From: CALXOD01 sp964402715 | GTDB taxonomy: Bacteria > Verrucomicrobiota > Lentisphaeria > Victivallales > Victivallaceae | DNA: 64,000 nt | NCBI GenBank assembly: GCA_964402715.1 | Contig: CAYODJ010000011.1 | Coordinates: 1 to 64,000 of the forward strand | Direction of reading: 5' to 3' | Program-made: the position numbers and the translations under genes | Part shown: piece after piece, positions 52,738 to 61,696 of the stretch | How positions within the stretch are numbered: position 1 is the first letter of the stretch | How the letters are laid out: each line of letters starts with the position of its first letter | The notes under the pieces: generated by a model | What the model was told of the DNA's origin: nothing | What the model saw: only the letters and a program-made list of their open reading frames with translations | Databases searched by the model: none

Positions 52738-54054
52738 TCAGTTCGCGTCGCGGGACTGCGGATCCTGCGGCCAGTACTCCCGCACGAGATCGCTCTTGAT
52801 CCCGACCTCCGCGCGGTCAAAACATTCCGCCAGCGTCTTCCAGCCCAGATCCAGCGCCTTCTCCAAGGGAATGTTCACGGAGAGATCCATCATCCGCGAT
52901 TCGAAGAGCCTTCCGTATTTCAACAGCTTGTTGTCCCACTCGGTCATCATGAATCCCATCGACTGCTTCTCCAGGGAGTTCTTGTAGTCCGCGTAGAGAC
53001 GGATCATCGAATCCATGATCGCCCGGTGATCCGGCCTCGTCTTGCCGTTGACCTGCTGCTTCAGACGGCTCAGCGATCCGAACGGCTCGATGCGCCCGTG
53101 CCGCAGATAGAACTGCCCCTCGGTTATGTATCCGGTGTTGTCCGGAACCGGATGGGTCACGTCGTCGCCCGGCATCGTCGTGGCGGCCAGTATGGTGACG
53201 GATCCGGCTCCGTCGAAGTCCACCGCCTTTTCGTACCTCGCCGCCAGCTGACTGTACAGATCCCCGGGATATCCGCGGTTCGACGGAATCTGCTCCATGG
53301 TGATGGCGATCTCCTTGAGCGCGTCCGCGAAGTTGGTCATGTCGGTCAGCAGCGCCAGCACGCGTTTCCCCGCAAGCGCGTAGCTCTCGGCGACCGCGAG
53401 CGCCATGTCCGGCACCAGCAGACACTCGACCGCAGGATCCGCCGCGGTGTGGATGAACATCACCGTCCGCGACAAAGCGCCCTGAGAATCCAGAGTGTTG
53501 CGGAAAAAGAGATAATCGTCGTACTTCAGCCCCATGCCGCCGAGCACAATCACGTCGACCTCGGCCTGCAGCGCAATCCTCGCCAGCAGGTCGTTGTAAG
53601 GCTCCCCGGCCACGGAAAAAACCGGCAGCTTCTGCGACTCCACCAGCGTGTTGAAGAGGTCGATCATCGGCAGTCCGGTCCTGATCATGTTGCGCGGAAT
53701 GATCCGCTTGGCTGGATTGATCGAAGGACCCGCGATGGCGATCATCTCGTCGGTGATCGGCGTGCGGTTGTCGCGGGGCGCGCCGCGGCCGTTGAAAATT
53801 CTCCCCAGCAGCTTATCCGATCCGGAAACCTGCATCGGATGCCCCAGAAATCTCACCTCGTCGTCCGTGCTGATGCCGCGGCTGCCCGCGAACACCTGCA
53901 GAAACACCTTGTCGTCCTGCAGGCGGATCACCTGCGCGAGCGATTTCCCGCCTCTGCTGGTTATCTCCGCGAGCTCGTTGTAGGCAACCCCGTCCGCCTC
54001 CACGGCAATCACGTTGCCGACAATCTGAATAATCCTGTGATAAACTTTACGCAT
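52738..54054 (-). CDS. atpB: V-type ATP synthase subunit B
   Basis: A 438-aa regulatory/non-catalytic head subunit. It has no Walker A lysine motif, as expected. Landmarks are FNGRGAPRDN, NPAKRIIPRNMIRTGLP, LGGMGLKYDDYLFF, MTNFADALKEIA, SNRGYPGDLYSQLAARYEKA and the P-x-x-D-x-T-H-P-V-P-DNTGYITEGQ segment. The N-terminal beta barrel and C-terminal helices are complete. It overlaps atpA by eight bases. Confidence 0.96.
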   Translation of the reverse strand: MRKVYHRIIQIVGNVIAVEADGVAYNELAEITSRGGKSLAQVIRLQDDKVFLQVFAGSRGISTDDEVRFLGHPMQVSGSDKLLGRIFNGRGAPRDNRTPITDEMIAIAGPSINPAKRIIPRNMIRTGLPMIDLFNTLVESQKLPVFSVAGEPYNDLLARIALQAEVDVIVLGGMGLKYDDYLFFRNTLDSQGALSRTVMFIHTAADPAVECLLVPDMALAVAESYALAGKRVLALLTDMTNFADALKEIAITMEQIPSNRGYPGDLYSQLAARYEKAVDFDGAGSVTILAATTMPGDDVTHPVPDNTGYITEGQFYLRHGRIEPFGSLSRLKQQVNGKTRPDHRAIMDSMIRLYADYKNSLEKQSMGFMMTEWDNKLLKYGRLFESRMMDLSVNIPLEKALDLGWKTLAECFDRAEVGIKSDLVREYWPQDPQSRDAN

Positions 54055-55780
54055 TGCTCAGGCACTCCGTGATTTTGGCGTCAATCGCCTTCCTCTGTCT
54101 GTTGAAGTCCTCGGAGTCGCTTCTTATGTAATTCCAGTCGATGAACAGCTGACGCAGCTCCAGGAAATACCGGCGCGCCGCAGCTTTGTCCGCAAAGGAA
54201 AATTTCGCGTTCAGCACGGTCAGCGCCTGTCCGAACATGAGTTTCTGCCGCTCCGCGTCGCACGCGCCGTCCACGGCGTCGAAGGTGTTCTGCTGCAGAT
54301 ACACGTAATCCAGAAATTCACTCTTCAGATAGACCACGAAATCGTCGATGTGCGTGCCGTCCTCCCCTATGACCTTCATCATCTGTCCGACCTCGTTGCC
54401 GCGGGTCAGAACTTCCCTGGCCCTGTTCAGAGCCTCCGCGTCGGCCAGACTGGGATATTTGCTCCAGCTTTCCAGGGGATTGATGGCCGGATAGCGGCGC
54501 GCGTCGGAACGCTCGCGGGAAAGGCCGAGGAAACACCCGACCACCTTCAATGTGGCCTGCGTGACCGGTTCCTCGAAGTTTCCGCCGGCGGGACTGACCG
54601 CGCCGCCGATGGTGACGCTGGCCGTCTCGCCCGTCTTCAGACGCACCAGCCCGGCACGTTCGTAGAAATCGGCGATGCGCGATTCCAGATACGCGGGGAA
54701 AGCCTCCTCTCCGGGAATCTCCTCCAGCCGTCCGGACATCTCCCGCAGCGCCTGCGCCCAGCGCGAAGTCGAATCCGCCAGCAGCAGAGTGTTGAGTCCC
54801 ATCTGCCGGTAATACTCCGCCAGCGTCACCGCCGTGTAGACCGAAGCCTCCCTGGCCGCCACCGGCATGCTGCTGGTGTTGCAGATGATGATGGAGCGGT
54901 CCATGAGCGAACGCCCGGTGCGGGGATCCGACAGATGCGGATATTCCCGCAGAATCTCCACAACCTCCCCCGCGCGTTCGCCGCAGGCGGCGACGATGAC
55001 CACGTCGGCCTCGGCGTTCTGACTGATGGTATGCTGCAGCACGGTCTTCCCCGCGCCGAAAGGACCGGGCGTGCAGAACGTGCCGCCGCGCGCCACTGGG
55101 AAGAAGGTGTCGATGATTCTGGTCTGCGTTATCAACGTCTCCGTCGGCAGAAGTTTCTCCTTGTAGCCGGCGATGGGAATCTTCACTGGCCAGTTCTGGA
55201 GCATGGTCACGTCGCGCGTCTCGCCGTCCGCGTTCCGCACCACGGCCACGGCGTCCGTGACCCTGAAGTCGCCGCCCTGCCTGATTTCCGCAAGCTCCCA
55301 CTCCCCGTTCCATGCGAACGGGATCATGATGTAGTGCTTGAAGATTCCCTCCATCACGAAACCGAGGCGATCACCGGACGTCAGTTTCGCGCCGACCGCA
55401 GCCTCCGGCGTGAACGTCCACATCTTATCGCGATCCAGAGCGGGCAGATAAAGCCCCCTCTTCAGAAAGAAACCGGCCTTCTCCGCGAGAATCTGCAGCG
55501 GGTTCTGCAGACCGTCGTACACGCCCCCCAGCAATCCCGGACCGAGCTCGACGCTGAGCAATTCGTCGGTGAACTCGACCTGGTCGCCGACGGAAAGTCC
55601 GTTCGCGCTTTCGAAGACCTGCATGTCGGCCCGGTTGCCGCGCACCCGAATGACCTCGCTTTTCAACCGCTCCTCGCCGACGATGGCATACGCCACCTCA
55701 TTCTGCGAGACGCCGGCCTCGAACTCGACGGTCAACATGTTGCCGTTGACGCCGACGATTCTGCCTTTTTTTTCCGGCAT
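54047..55780 (-). CDS. atpA: V-type ATP synthase subunit A (catalytic)
   Basis: A 577-aa catalytic subunit. Walker A is GPFGAGKT at residues 239-246, with Lys245. The A-subunit-specific bulge domain precedes it. Catalytic-site segments include CGERAGEVVEI, the Asp-containing LLADSTSRWAQALREMSGRLEEIPGEE and GSVSP-equivalent GGAVSPAGG. The N-terminal barrel starts GRIVGVNGNMLTVEF. It hydrolyses or makes ATP while driving the D-subunit shaft. It is preceded by a 67-base gap after the DUF2764 gene. Confidence 0.97.
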   Translation of the reverse strand: MPEKKGRIVGVNGNMLTVEFEAGVSQNEVAYAIVGEERLKSEVIRVRGNRADMQVFESANGLSVGDQVEFTDELLSVELGPGLLGGVYDGLQNPLQILAEKAGFFLKRGLYLPALDRDKMWTFTPEAAVGAKLTSGDRLGFVMEGIFKHYIMIPFAWNGEWELAEIRQGGDFRVTDAVAVVRNADGETRDVTMLQNWPVKIPIAGYKEKLLPTETLITQTRIIDTFFPVARGGTFCTPGPFGAGKTVLQHTISQNAEADVVIVAACGERAGEVVEILREYPHLSDPRTGRSLMDRSIIICNTSSMPVAAREASVYTAVTLAEYYRQMGLNTLLLADSTSRWAQALREMSGRLEEIPGEEAFPAYLESRIADFYERAGLVRLKTGETASVTIGGAVSPAGGNFEEPVTQATLKVVGCFLGLSRERSDARRYPAINPLESWSKYPSLADAEALNRAREVLTRGNEVGQMMKVIGEDGTHIDDFVVYLKSEFLDYVYLQQNTFDAVDGACDAERQKLMFGQALTVLNAKFSFADKAAARRYFLELRQLFIDWNYIRSDSEDFNRQRKAIDAKITECLSNA

Positions 55781-55847
55781 TTGCTTGCTGCTCCTGTTCT
55801 CTATCGAATCATCGCACTGTAACTATCGGACCGACGCCGCCGCACCT

Positions 55848-56429
55848 TCAATTCGTCCGGCCGGAAACTCCCCGGCTCTCGCGCTCCGAGTAATCATGCT
55901 CAATCGCCGCGACGGCCTCATCAAAATTCATCCGTCCCGTTTCCGCGACGAAAGACTGCTCCCTGTCAAGAATCGCCAGTCGCCAGCGGTAGCATGCCGC
56001 CGCGTCCACGGTGAATTCACGCCCGAACTCCAGCTCGTCCAGGCGGCGCCAGCGCAGCTGATCAAGCCGGAACTCCCTTTCCAGAGGATTGTCCGCGCTC
56101 GCGACGCCTCCGAGCTGCTCCCTGATGCCGGCGAAAAAACCCGTTTCGGGGGGCAGAGGAACACCGCCGGCGCGGTTCTCCCCGACGCGCAGTCTCGCTA
56201 TCTCGCCGCGCAGCGCGAACTCCCAGCTCCGGTAGAGCTCCCCTGCGGAGCCGGCGGGCATCACCGTCCTCCGATCCAGCGGAAATCCGCATTTCGCCAC
56301 ATACGAGAAATCCGCGGGCGACAACGAACCGGCGGCGCGTTCGTCGAACTCGCTCAGCGTGAAGACAGGAGCGGCGCCCAGCCGCAGCGCCGGAAGCTGC
56401 GAACAGAAGTAATAATAGTCGACGCTCAT
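55848..56429 (-). CDS. DUF2764 family protein in the V-ATPase operon
   Basis: A 193-aa protein starting MSVDYYYFCSQLPALRLG, as in the DUF2764 proteins found between V-ATPase subunits E and A in Chlamydiae, Spirochaetes and Bacteroidetes. It is helical, with pairs of charged helices (RLDQLRWRRLDELEFG, YRWRLAILDRE). Its place in the operon and the absence of a subunit C gene suggest that it acts as the C-subunit connector; the structure would have to show this. It overlaps subunit E by four bases. Confidence 0.75.
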   Translation of the reverse strand: MSVDYYYFCSQLPALRLGAAPVFTLSEFDERAAGSLSPADFSYVAKCGFPLDRRTVMPAGSAGELYRSWEFALRGEIARLRVGENRAGGVPLPPETGFFAGIREQLGGVASADNPLEREFRLDQLRWRRLDELEFGREFTVDAAACYRWRLAILDREQSFVAETGRMNFDEAVAAIEHDYSERESRGVSGRTN

Positions 56430-57052
56430 GCCCCCGCCTTCCCGGCGACGCCGTCCCGCTCCAGCAGTTTCGCCAGTTCGCCTCCGAGATAATCCGAGAG
56501 AAGATCGCGTATCGCCTCCTCGGAGAAGTCATAGTAGACGTCATCCCCGTCAAAGGAAACCTGGAATCCGCTTCTGATTCCGGACGACGCAAACACCTGA
56601 GGCTCCTCGCGGAAACTCTCGCGCAGCGTTCCCCGCAGGACGTCCCGGAGCGCATCCGCGTCGCGGCCCGGAGCCAGCACCGCGATACGCCTGCCGGAGT
56701 CCGCGGCGAAAGATTTGGCCAGGTCTCTGATCAGTCTGCCCATGAATTCCGGCGTCATCGCCGCAGACGCGCCGCGGCCCAGCGCCGCGGCGAGCCGTCT
56801 CTTCAGCTCCTCGCGCAGAGCCAGCACCACGTCGCGCGCAGCCTGCCTGGCAGCGGCTTCGCTTCTGTCCCGGAACGCGGCGGCCGCCTTCTCGGCCTCC
56901 GCCCTCGTCGCGGCCGCTGCGGCCTCCGCCTCGGCGACAATCCGCGCGGCCTCCGCACGCGCCCCGCTGACGATTTCCTCCTTTTCCTTCTCCGCCTTCT
57001 GCAGATAGTCCCTGTTTATTCTCGACAACAGTTCTTGCAGTTCCTCCGCCAT
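56426..57052 (-). CDS. atpE: V-type ATP synthase subunit E (peripheral stalk)
   Basis: A 208-aa peripheral-stalk subunit. The N-terminal half is a long Ala/Glu/Lys/Arg-rich helix (about residues 15-90, with EKEKEEIVSGARAEAARIVAEAE), and the C-terminal half is a globular domain with GFQVSFDGDDVYYDFSEEAI. The ATG at 57052 has GGGAG 9 bases upstream. It is the first ATPase gene of the operon, 28 bases after the aspartate kinase stop. Confidence 0.9.
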   Translation of the reverse strand: MAEELQELLSRINRDYLQKAEKEKEEIVSGARAEAARIVAEAEAAAAATRAEAEKAAAAFRDRSEAAARQAARDVVLALREELKRRLAAALGRGASAAMTPEFMGRLIRDLAKSFAADSGRRIAVLAPGRDADALRDVLRGTLRESFREEPQVFASSGIRSGFQVSFDGDDVYYDFSEEAIRDLLSDYLGGELAKLLERDGVAGKAGA

Positions 57053-57080
57053 GATGCCGTCTCCCACTGCGCTGACGCGC

Positions 57081-58496
57081 TCAGTTGTATAAAGTTTCCT
57101 TCTCCACCAGCTCGTGATGCAGCGCAATCTGCGCCTTGTTGAAATCCTTCCGCTCCAGGATGAACTGCATGTTGACCTGACGCATGCACTGATCCAGAGC
57201 CAGCACGTTGATGCCCGCCTTCGCCAGAGCCTCGGCCGCCCGCGAGAGGAAACCGGGCAGCTTCATGTTGCTGCCTATCACGGCCACGACCGCCACCTTG
57301 CGGGTGCTGATGGAGGCGCAGGGGAAATTGTGCTCCAGCGCCTCCAGACACTTCCCCAGATTGCGGGACCGTTCCGGCACGTAGTGGGTTATCGTGTTGG
57401 CATTGGTGTTCTTGGCTATGTAGCTGATGCGGTACTGGCTGAAACTCTCCAGCACGCGATAGTCGTACCCGCTCTGTCCGACCATTTCCGGATCGAAAAT
57501 CTCAATCGCGATCAGATCGTCGCGGCCGCATATCATGTCCACCTTGGGATCAGGCGAGACGTACTCCTTGCTGATCAGCGTTCCGGGATTGCCCGGATCG
57601 AACGCGTTCGCCACCCGGATGGGAATGTTCTTGTGCTCCATCTCCTTCGACGCCTTCGGATGTATGGCCTCCATGGCCAGATCCGCCAGCTGATCCGCGA
57701 TGTCGAAATTGGTGTGACCGATGGTTCTCACCTTGTCCGCGCCGATCAGTTTCGGATCCCCCGTGGACAGATGGAATTCCTTGTGAATCACCCCCTCGCG
57801 CGCGCCGGTCACCACCGCCAGCTTGCTGAAAGTGATTTCACTGTATCCGCGGTCGAAGCGCGCCATGATGCCTTCGGCGCATTTGGCGTATCCGGTCACT
57901 ATCGGCATGCACTCGGAAAAATCCAGCCCGCTCAGATGCTTCTCGATCATCTGTTCGATCGAGCAGCTGGTGTTGTCCTTCCACCCGGTCAGATCTATGA
58001 ATCTGGCGTCGACTCCGCGCTTTCTCAGGATCAGCACCGAATTGTGAGCGCTGTGAGCCTCGCCGGCGGCGCTCAGGAACTCCCTGCTCGCCGGCAGATA
58101 GTCCTGGGGGTGGAAATGCCCGAAGGTGCGCAGCTGCATCAGATGCCGCAGACCGTCACGTATGCCGTACATGCGTTCGTTGACAAACTCGTCGGCGACG
58201 TCCAGATCCAGCCCGAGCTCCGCGAACGAACGGTTCAGCTTCAGCATCTCCAGACGGGTGTTCTCCAGCTCCTCCTCCCATCCGGGGTCGCCCACCGCGA
58301 ATTTCCCGAAAACCCCCGGCTCGCCGGTCTTCTTGTCCTCCAGAAGCAGATTGGTGATGCCGCCGTAGGCGGAGACGACGAAAATGCGGTTGTAAAGCTC
58401 CTTGCCGGTGCGTGAGCCGATCAGGATGTTGTCGATGACCTCGCCGAATCTGGTCATCGTGGTTCCGCCGATCTTCTCCACTGTGTGCTGTCCCAT
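57081..58496 (-). CDS. Aspartate kinase
   Basis: A 471-aa monofunctional aspartokinase, the first step to threonine, methionine, lysine and diaminopimelate. It begins VEKIGGTTM (the Lys-Phe-Gly-Gly-Thr-Ser motif in altered form: Lys-Ile-Gly-Gly-Thr-Thr) and has a long kinase domain with FIDLTGWKD and VVTGAREGVIHKEF, then two ACT-like regulatory domains (about residues 320-465; IEIFDPEMVGQSG and VAVIGSNMKLPGFLSRAAEALA), so feedback control is likely. The ATG at 58496 has GAGGAG upstream. It follows hom by 25 bases. Confidence 0.92.
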   Translation of the reverse strand: MGQHTVEKIGGTTMTRFGEVIDNILIGSRTGKELYNRIFVVSAYGGITNLLLEDKKTGEPGVFGKFAVGDPGWEEELENTRLEMLKLNRSFAELGLDLDVADEFVNERMYGIRDGLRHLMQLRTFGHFHPQDYLPASREFLSAAGEAHSAHNSVLILRKRGVDARFIDLTGWKDNTSCSIEQMIEKHLSGLDFSECMPIVTGYAKCAEGIMARFDRGYSEITFSKLAVVTGAREGVIHKEFHLSTGDPKLIGADKVRTIGHTNFDIADQLADLAMEAIHPKASKEMEHKNIPIRVANAFDPGNPGTLISKEYVSPDPKVDMICGRDDLIAIEIFDPEMVGQSGYDYRVLESFSQYRISYIAKNTNANTITHYVPERSRNLGKCLEALEHNFPCASISTRKVAVVAVIGSNMKLPGFLSRAAEALAKAGINVLALDQCMRQVNMQFILERKDFNKAQIALHHELVEKETLYN

Positions 58497-58521
58497 GTGC
58501 CCGCCGCTCCTCGCTTTCAAC

Positions 58522-59811
58522 TCAGATGTCCTCTATGCGGAAGAGCCAGACTCTGTCGCGGACGACCTCCAGCTTCCCCATCTCCGCCACGGCCGACTGC
58601 ATTTGAGATTCCTTGGCCATGTGCGTCAGAATCACCAGCGGCACCTGATCCGAACCGTCATGCTTCTCATGCTGCATCAGACTGGATATGCTGATGCTGT
58701 GCGCCGCCAGTATTTGCGAGATCGACGCGATCACTCCGGGACAGTCCGTCACCGTCAACCGCAGGTAATAACGCGACAGGACATCCTTCATCTCGGTCAC
58801 CGCATGGAACTGGTCGCCCTCGTGGAACGCCACGCGCCGGACACAGCCGTGGCTCAGGTTGAGCGCCACGTCCACCAGATCCGCCACCACGGCGCTGGCC
58901 GTCGCCATGCGTCCCGCGCCGCGTCCGTAGAAAAGCGTCTGCCCGACCGTGTCCCCCTCCACCAGAACTCCGTTGAACACGTCGGAAATCTTGGCCAGCA
59001 GGGTGCCGTGCGGAATCAGCGTCGGATGGACGCGGATTTGCACATCGCCGCCGATCTGCTTGATTATGGCCAGAAGCTTGATCTTGTAGCCCATCTCGTC
59101 GGCATACTGCAGGTCGCACAGGGAGATGCCCCTGATGCCCTCGACGTGGATCGGCTTCAGTCCGAACCAGCGCCCGTAGGCCAGCGAGGCCAGGATGGCC
59201 GCCTTGTGGGCGGTGTCGAAGCCGTCTATGTCCAGAGAAGGCTCGGCCTCGGCGTAGCCGAGTTTCTGCGCGTCCGACAGCACCGAGGCGAAATCGACAT
59301 TCTCCTTCTCCATCCGCGACAGGATGTAATTGCAGGTGCCGTTCATGATGCCGTATATGCGCTGGATCCGGTTGGACACGAGCCCCTCGCGCAGCGCCTT
59401 TATGATCGGAATGCCGCCGGCGACGCTGGCCTCGTAGCAGATGTCCGCATGAGCCTTCTCCGCCGCGGCGAACAGTTCCTGCCCGCACAGCGCCAGCAAA
59501 GCCTTGTTCGCGGTCACGACCGACTTGCCGGCGCGCAGCGCCCTGAGAATGAAGTCTTTCGCCACCGTGGTGCCACCGACCAGTTCGACAACCACGTCGA
59601 CTTCGTCAATCAGCGCTTCGACGTCCGTGGTCAGAATCTCGCCGGGCACCGCGACGCCGCGATCCGAAACGATGTCCAAATCGGCGATGCGGGTCAGTCT
59701 GACCATGACGCCGGTCCGCTTGGCGATGACATCCGCGTTCTGCAGCAGATTGGCGGCGACGCCAGCGCCGACCGTTCCGAATCCGACGATGCCTACTCTG
59801 ACTTCTTTCAC
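58522..59811 (-). CDS. hom: Homoserine dehydrogenase
   Basis: A 429-aa NAD(P)-dependent enzyme reducing aspartate semialdehyde to homoserine. It has the N-terminal dinucleotide motif VGIVGFGTVGAGV, the substrate segment VTANKALLA, ASVAGGIPIIKAL, GIMNGTCNYILS and LGYAEAEPSLDIDGFD, and a C-terminal ACT domain (about residues 350-425; YYLRLTVTDCPGVIASIS). The start is a GTG at 59811 with a modest GGGGGAA upstream. It leads the operon with aspartate kinase, then the V-ATPase genes. Confidence 0.96.
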   Translation of the reverse strand: MKEVRVGIVGFGTVGAGVAANLLQNADVIAKRTGVMVRLTRIADLDIVSDRGVAVPGEILTTDVEALIDEVDVVVELVGGTTVAKDFILRALRAGKSVVTANKALLALCGQELFAAAEKAHADICYEASVAGGIPIIKALREGLVSNRIQRIYGIMNGTCNYILSRMEKENVDFASVLSDAQKLGYAEAEPSLDIDGFDTAHKAAILASLAYGRWFGLKPIHVEGIRGISLCDLQYADEMGYKIKLLAIIKQIGGDVQIRVHPTLIPHGTLLAKISDVFNGVLVEGDTVGQTLFYGRGAGRMATASAVVADLVDVALNLSHGCVRRVAFHEGDQFHAVTEMKDVLSRYYLRLTVTDCPGVIASISQILAAHSISISSLMQHEKHDGSDQVPLVILTHMAKESQMQSAVAEMGKLEVVRDRVWLFRIEDI

Positions 59812-59866
59812 TTGACAGGAATTCCCCCATGAAGATTATCTGGCCGCCAAAACACGAACCCCTTTT

Positions 59867-59894
59867 AATGTAACTCCCGGAGGTGCTTTTGCAA
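59867..59894 (-). promoter_or_regulatory. Putative promoter of the hom-aspartate kinase-V-ATPase operon
   Basis: On the minus strand TTGCAA and TACATT are separated by 16 bases, about 55 bases upstream of the hom GTG. Confidence 0.45.
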
Positions 59895-59960
59895 CTCCGT
59901 TTCAAAGCACCTCCGTCGCGCCGGAGTCCCTCGCGCCGGAATTCAGACGGATCTCCCCCG

Positions 59961-60398
59961 TCAGCCGCGAGGGACCTGCGGGCATCGCGTCCCCGCCGAC
60001 GGCCGCGCCGCGGACTCGGGATCGCTCTCCACAATCACGTCGGCGACGGCGTACTGCGCCTCGTGCGTCAGCGAGACATGCACTTTGCCGCCGCCGATGC
60101 TCCGGAGGGTTTCGGACGCGGCTCCGGTCAGGTTCACGTACGGCCGTCCGTCGCCGGCTCCTCGGCACTCGACGTCCAGCAGTTCGCAGCGGGAACCGAT
60201 GCCGCAGCCCAGCGCCTTGGAGACCGCCTCCTTGACCGCCCACCGGCCCGCGTAGTACGCCGACGGATCTCTCCGTTCCGCCGCCTCCCTCCGCTCGGCG
60301 GACGTGAATACCTTCTCAGTGAACCTGCACCCGAACCGCGCGACAAGTCTGCGGATCCTCCCGATCTCCACAATGTCAACGCCGACGCCGACAATCAT
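59961..60398 (-). CDS. acpS: Holo-[acyl-carrier-protein] synthase
   Basis: A 145-aa phosphopantetheinyl transferase that transfers 4'-phosphopantetheine from CoA to ACP. It has the metal-binding MIVGVGVDIVEI near the N-terminus, RFTEKVFTSAE, and the catalytic WAVKEAVSKALG with Glu/Lys, then VHVSLTHEAQYAVA. The ATG at 60398 has GGGAG upstream. A Pro/Arg/Ser-rich C-terminal tail of about 18 residues goes beyond the usual fold. Its start overlaps a possible 38-codon ORF. Confidence 0.94.
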   Translation of the reverse strand: MIVGVGVDIVEIGRIRRLVARFGCRFTEKVFTSAERREAAERRDPSAYYAGRWAVKEAVSKALGCGIGSRCELLDVECRGAGDGRPYVNLTGAASETLRSIGGGKVHVSLTHEAQYAVADVIVESDPESAARPSAGTRCPQVPRG

Positions 60399-60511
60399 TC
60401 TCCCGCTCCCTTGGTAATCAGACGCGACAGGCGGCCGCCGACGCCGGCGGCTTCGTCGTCCCGCCGGCGCATCCGGCGCGCGCGGTCGTCCTCCGCGCAC
60501 CGCTTCGTCAT
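60395..60511 (-). CDS. Possible small ORF between ribF and acpS, 38 aa
   Basis: A 38-codon ORF begins with ATG at 60511, one base after the ribF stop, and its TGA overlaps the acpS ATG. The product (starting MTKRCAEDDRARRMRRRDDE) is basic and unrecognised. The exact fit between two genes suggests translational coupling or a real small protein, but in GC-rich DNA such a frame may occur by chance. Confidence 0.3.
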   Translation of the reverse strand: MTKRCAEDDRARRMRRRDDEAAGVGGRLSRLITKGAGE

Positions 60512-60512
60512 G

Positions 60513-61508
60513 TCATTCATCGTCCCCGCGGCTCTCCCCGTCGCCGCACGGACTCCCGTCCGCCGCGCCGTCGCATGTTTTCCGCTGCAGGAACTCCTTC
60601 CGTATCGTCGCGATGTCCTTCTCTATCTGCCGCCTCAGATCCTCAGCTCCGCCGAAGAACCGTTCCGGCCGCAGGTAGCGGGTCAGCTCGACACCGATTT
60701 CCATCCCGTACAGGTTGCCGGAAAAATCCAGAACGTGCACTTCGAGGCGCCGCTTCCCGTCCGTCCTGCCGAAAGTCGGCGCCATGCCCAGGTTGACCGC
60801 CGCCGGATGTTCTATGCCGGCGACCAGCGCCCGCGCCGCGTAAACGCCGTCGGGAGGCAGGATCCCGTCGTCCACGGCAAGATTGGCGGTCGGACGTTTC
60901 AGCTCCTTCCCGGCGATGCGGTATCCGTGTTCGACGATCCCCCAGAGCCGGTACGGATGCCCAAGAAAGGTCTTCGCCCGCAGCAGCAGGCCGGAGGCCA
61001 CCGCCCTGCGGATGGCCGTGCTGCTGACCACGTCGCCGCCCACGCGCAGCTCCGGCACGGATCGGAACAGCAGTGAATGTTTCCCGCAGTACGACTCCAG
61101 CCACGCGGCGTCGCCGGCCGCGTTGCGTCCGAACCGCCAGCGCTCGCCGACGCAGAATCCCGCCGTCTCGCAGGGAACGCCCGAAAGCTCCCGCATGAAA
61201 GCCTCGGGGCTGAGTTCGGCGAATTCCCGCGTGAACCGGACGACCGCGGTCTCGGCGGCTCCGAACCGGCGGAGCAGACGCAGCCGCTCCCTCAACGGCG
61301 TCAGCAGAGGAACATGCTCGCGCGGGCGCAGCACCTCGCGAGGATGAGGCGCGAATGTCAGCGCGACCGGCACTGAGTCCGCGGCGGCGGCCATCCTCGC
61401 CAGTTCACCGAGCAGCATCTGATGCCCTCGGTGCACGCCGTCGAAGACGCCGATGCCGACCACTATCCGGCGATTTTCAAGCCCGCTGTACTCGAGTATT
61501 CCCGTCAT
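60513..61508 (-). CDS. ribF: Bifunctional riboflavin kinase/FAD synthetase
   Basis: A 331-aa enzyme converting riboflavin to FMN and then FAD. The N-terminal adenylyltransferase has GVFDGVHRGHQ and VVSSTAIRRAV; the C-terminal kinase domain has the nucleotide-binding RPTANL, DGVYAARALV and the catalytic-region LEVHVLDFSGNLYG. The ATG at 61508 gives the usual length, but the ribosome site is weak. A charged Asp/Gly-rich C-terminal tail follows the fold. Confidence 0.94.
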   Translation of the reverse strand: MTGILEYSGLENRRIVVGIGVFDGVHRGHQMLLGELARMAAAADSVPVALTFAPHPREVLRPREHVPLLTPLRERLRLLRRFGAAETAVVRFTREFAELSPEAFMRELSGVPCETAGFCVGERWRFGRNAAGDAAWLESYCGKHSLLFRSVPELRVGGDVVSSTAIRRAVASGLLLRAKTFLGHPYRLWGIVEHGYRIAGKELKRPTANLAVDDGILPPDGVYAARALVAGIEHPAAVNLGMAPTFGRTDGKRRLEVHVLDFSGNLYGMEIGVELTRYLRPERFFGGAEDLRRQIEKDIATIRKEFLQRKTCDGAADGSPCGDGESRGDDE

Positions 61509-61552
61509 GACTGAACAGCCAAGGTTTCTGCGCCGGCGTCGCGCCGGCGCGG

Positions 61553-61581
61553 TTGCACTCACGCCGGTGGTACTGTATATT
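61553..61581 (+). promoter_or_regulatory. Putative promoter of coaD-yceD
   Basis: TTGCAC (61553-61558) and TATATT (61576-61581) are separated by 17 bases, about 115 bases upstream of coaD. Confidence 0.6.
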
Positions 61582-61696
61582 GTAGTCGCACTGAAGTCAA
61601 TGCGGCGGTTCACGAAGCGACGGATTCACCGCCGGATCTTCGCACGGCGGCGTTTTACGCGTCTTGTGCCGTGTCCGGCGAAATCCCGGAGGATTT

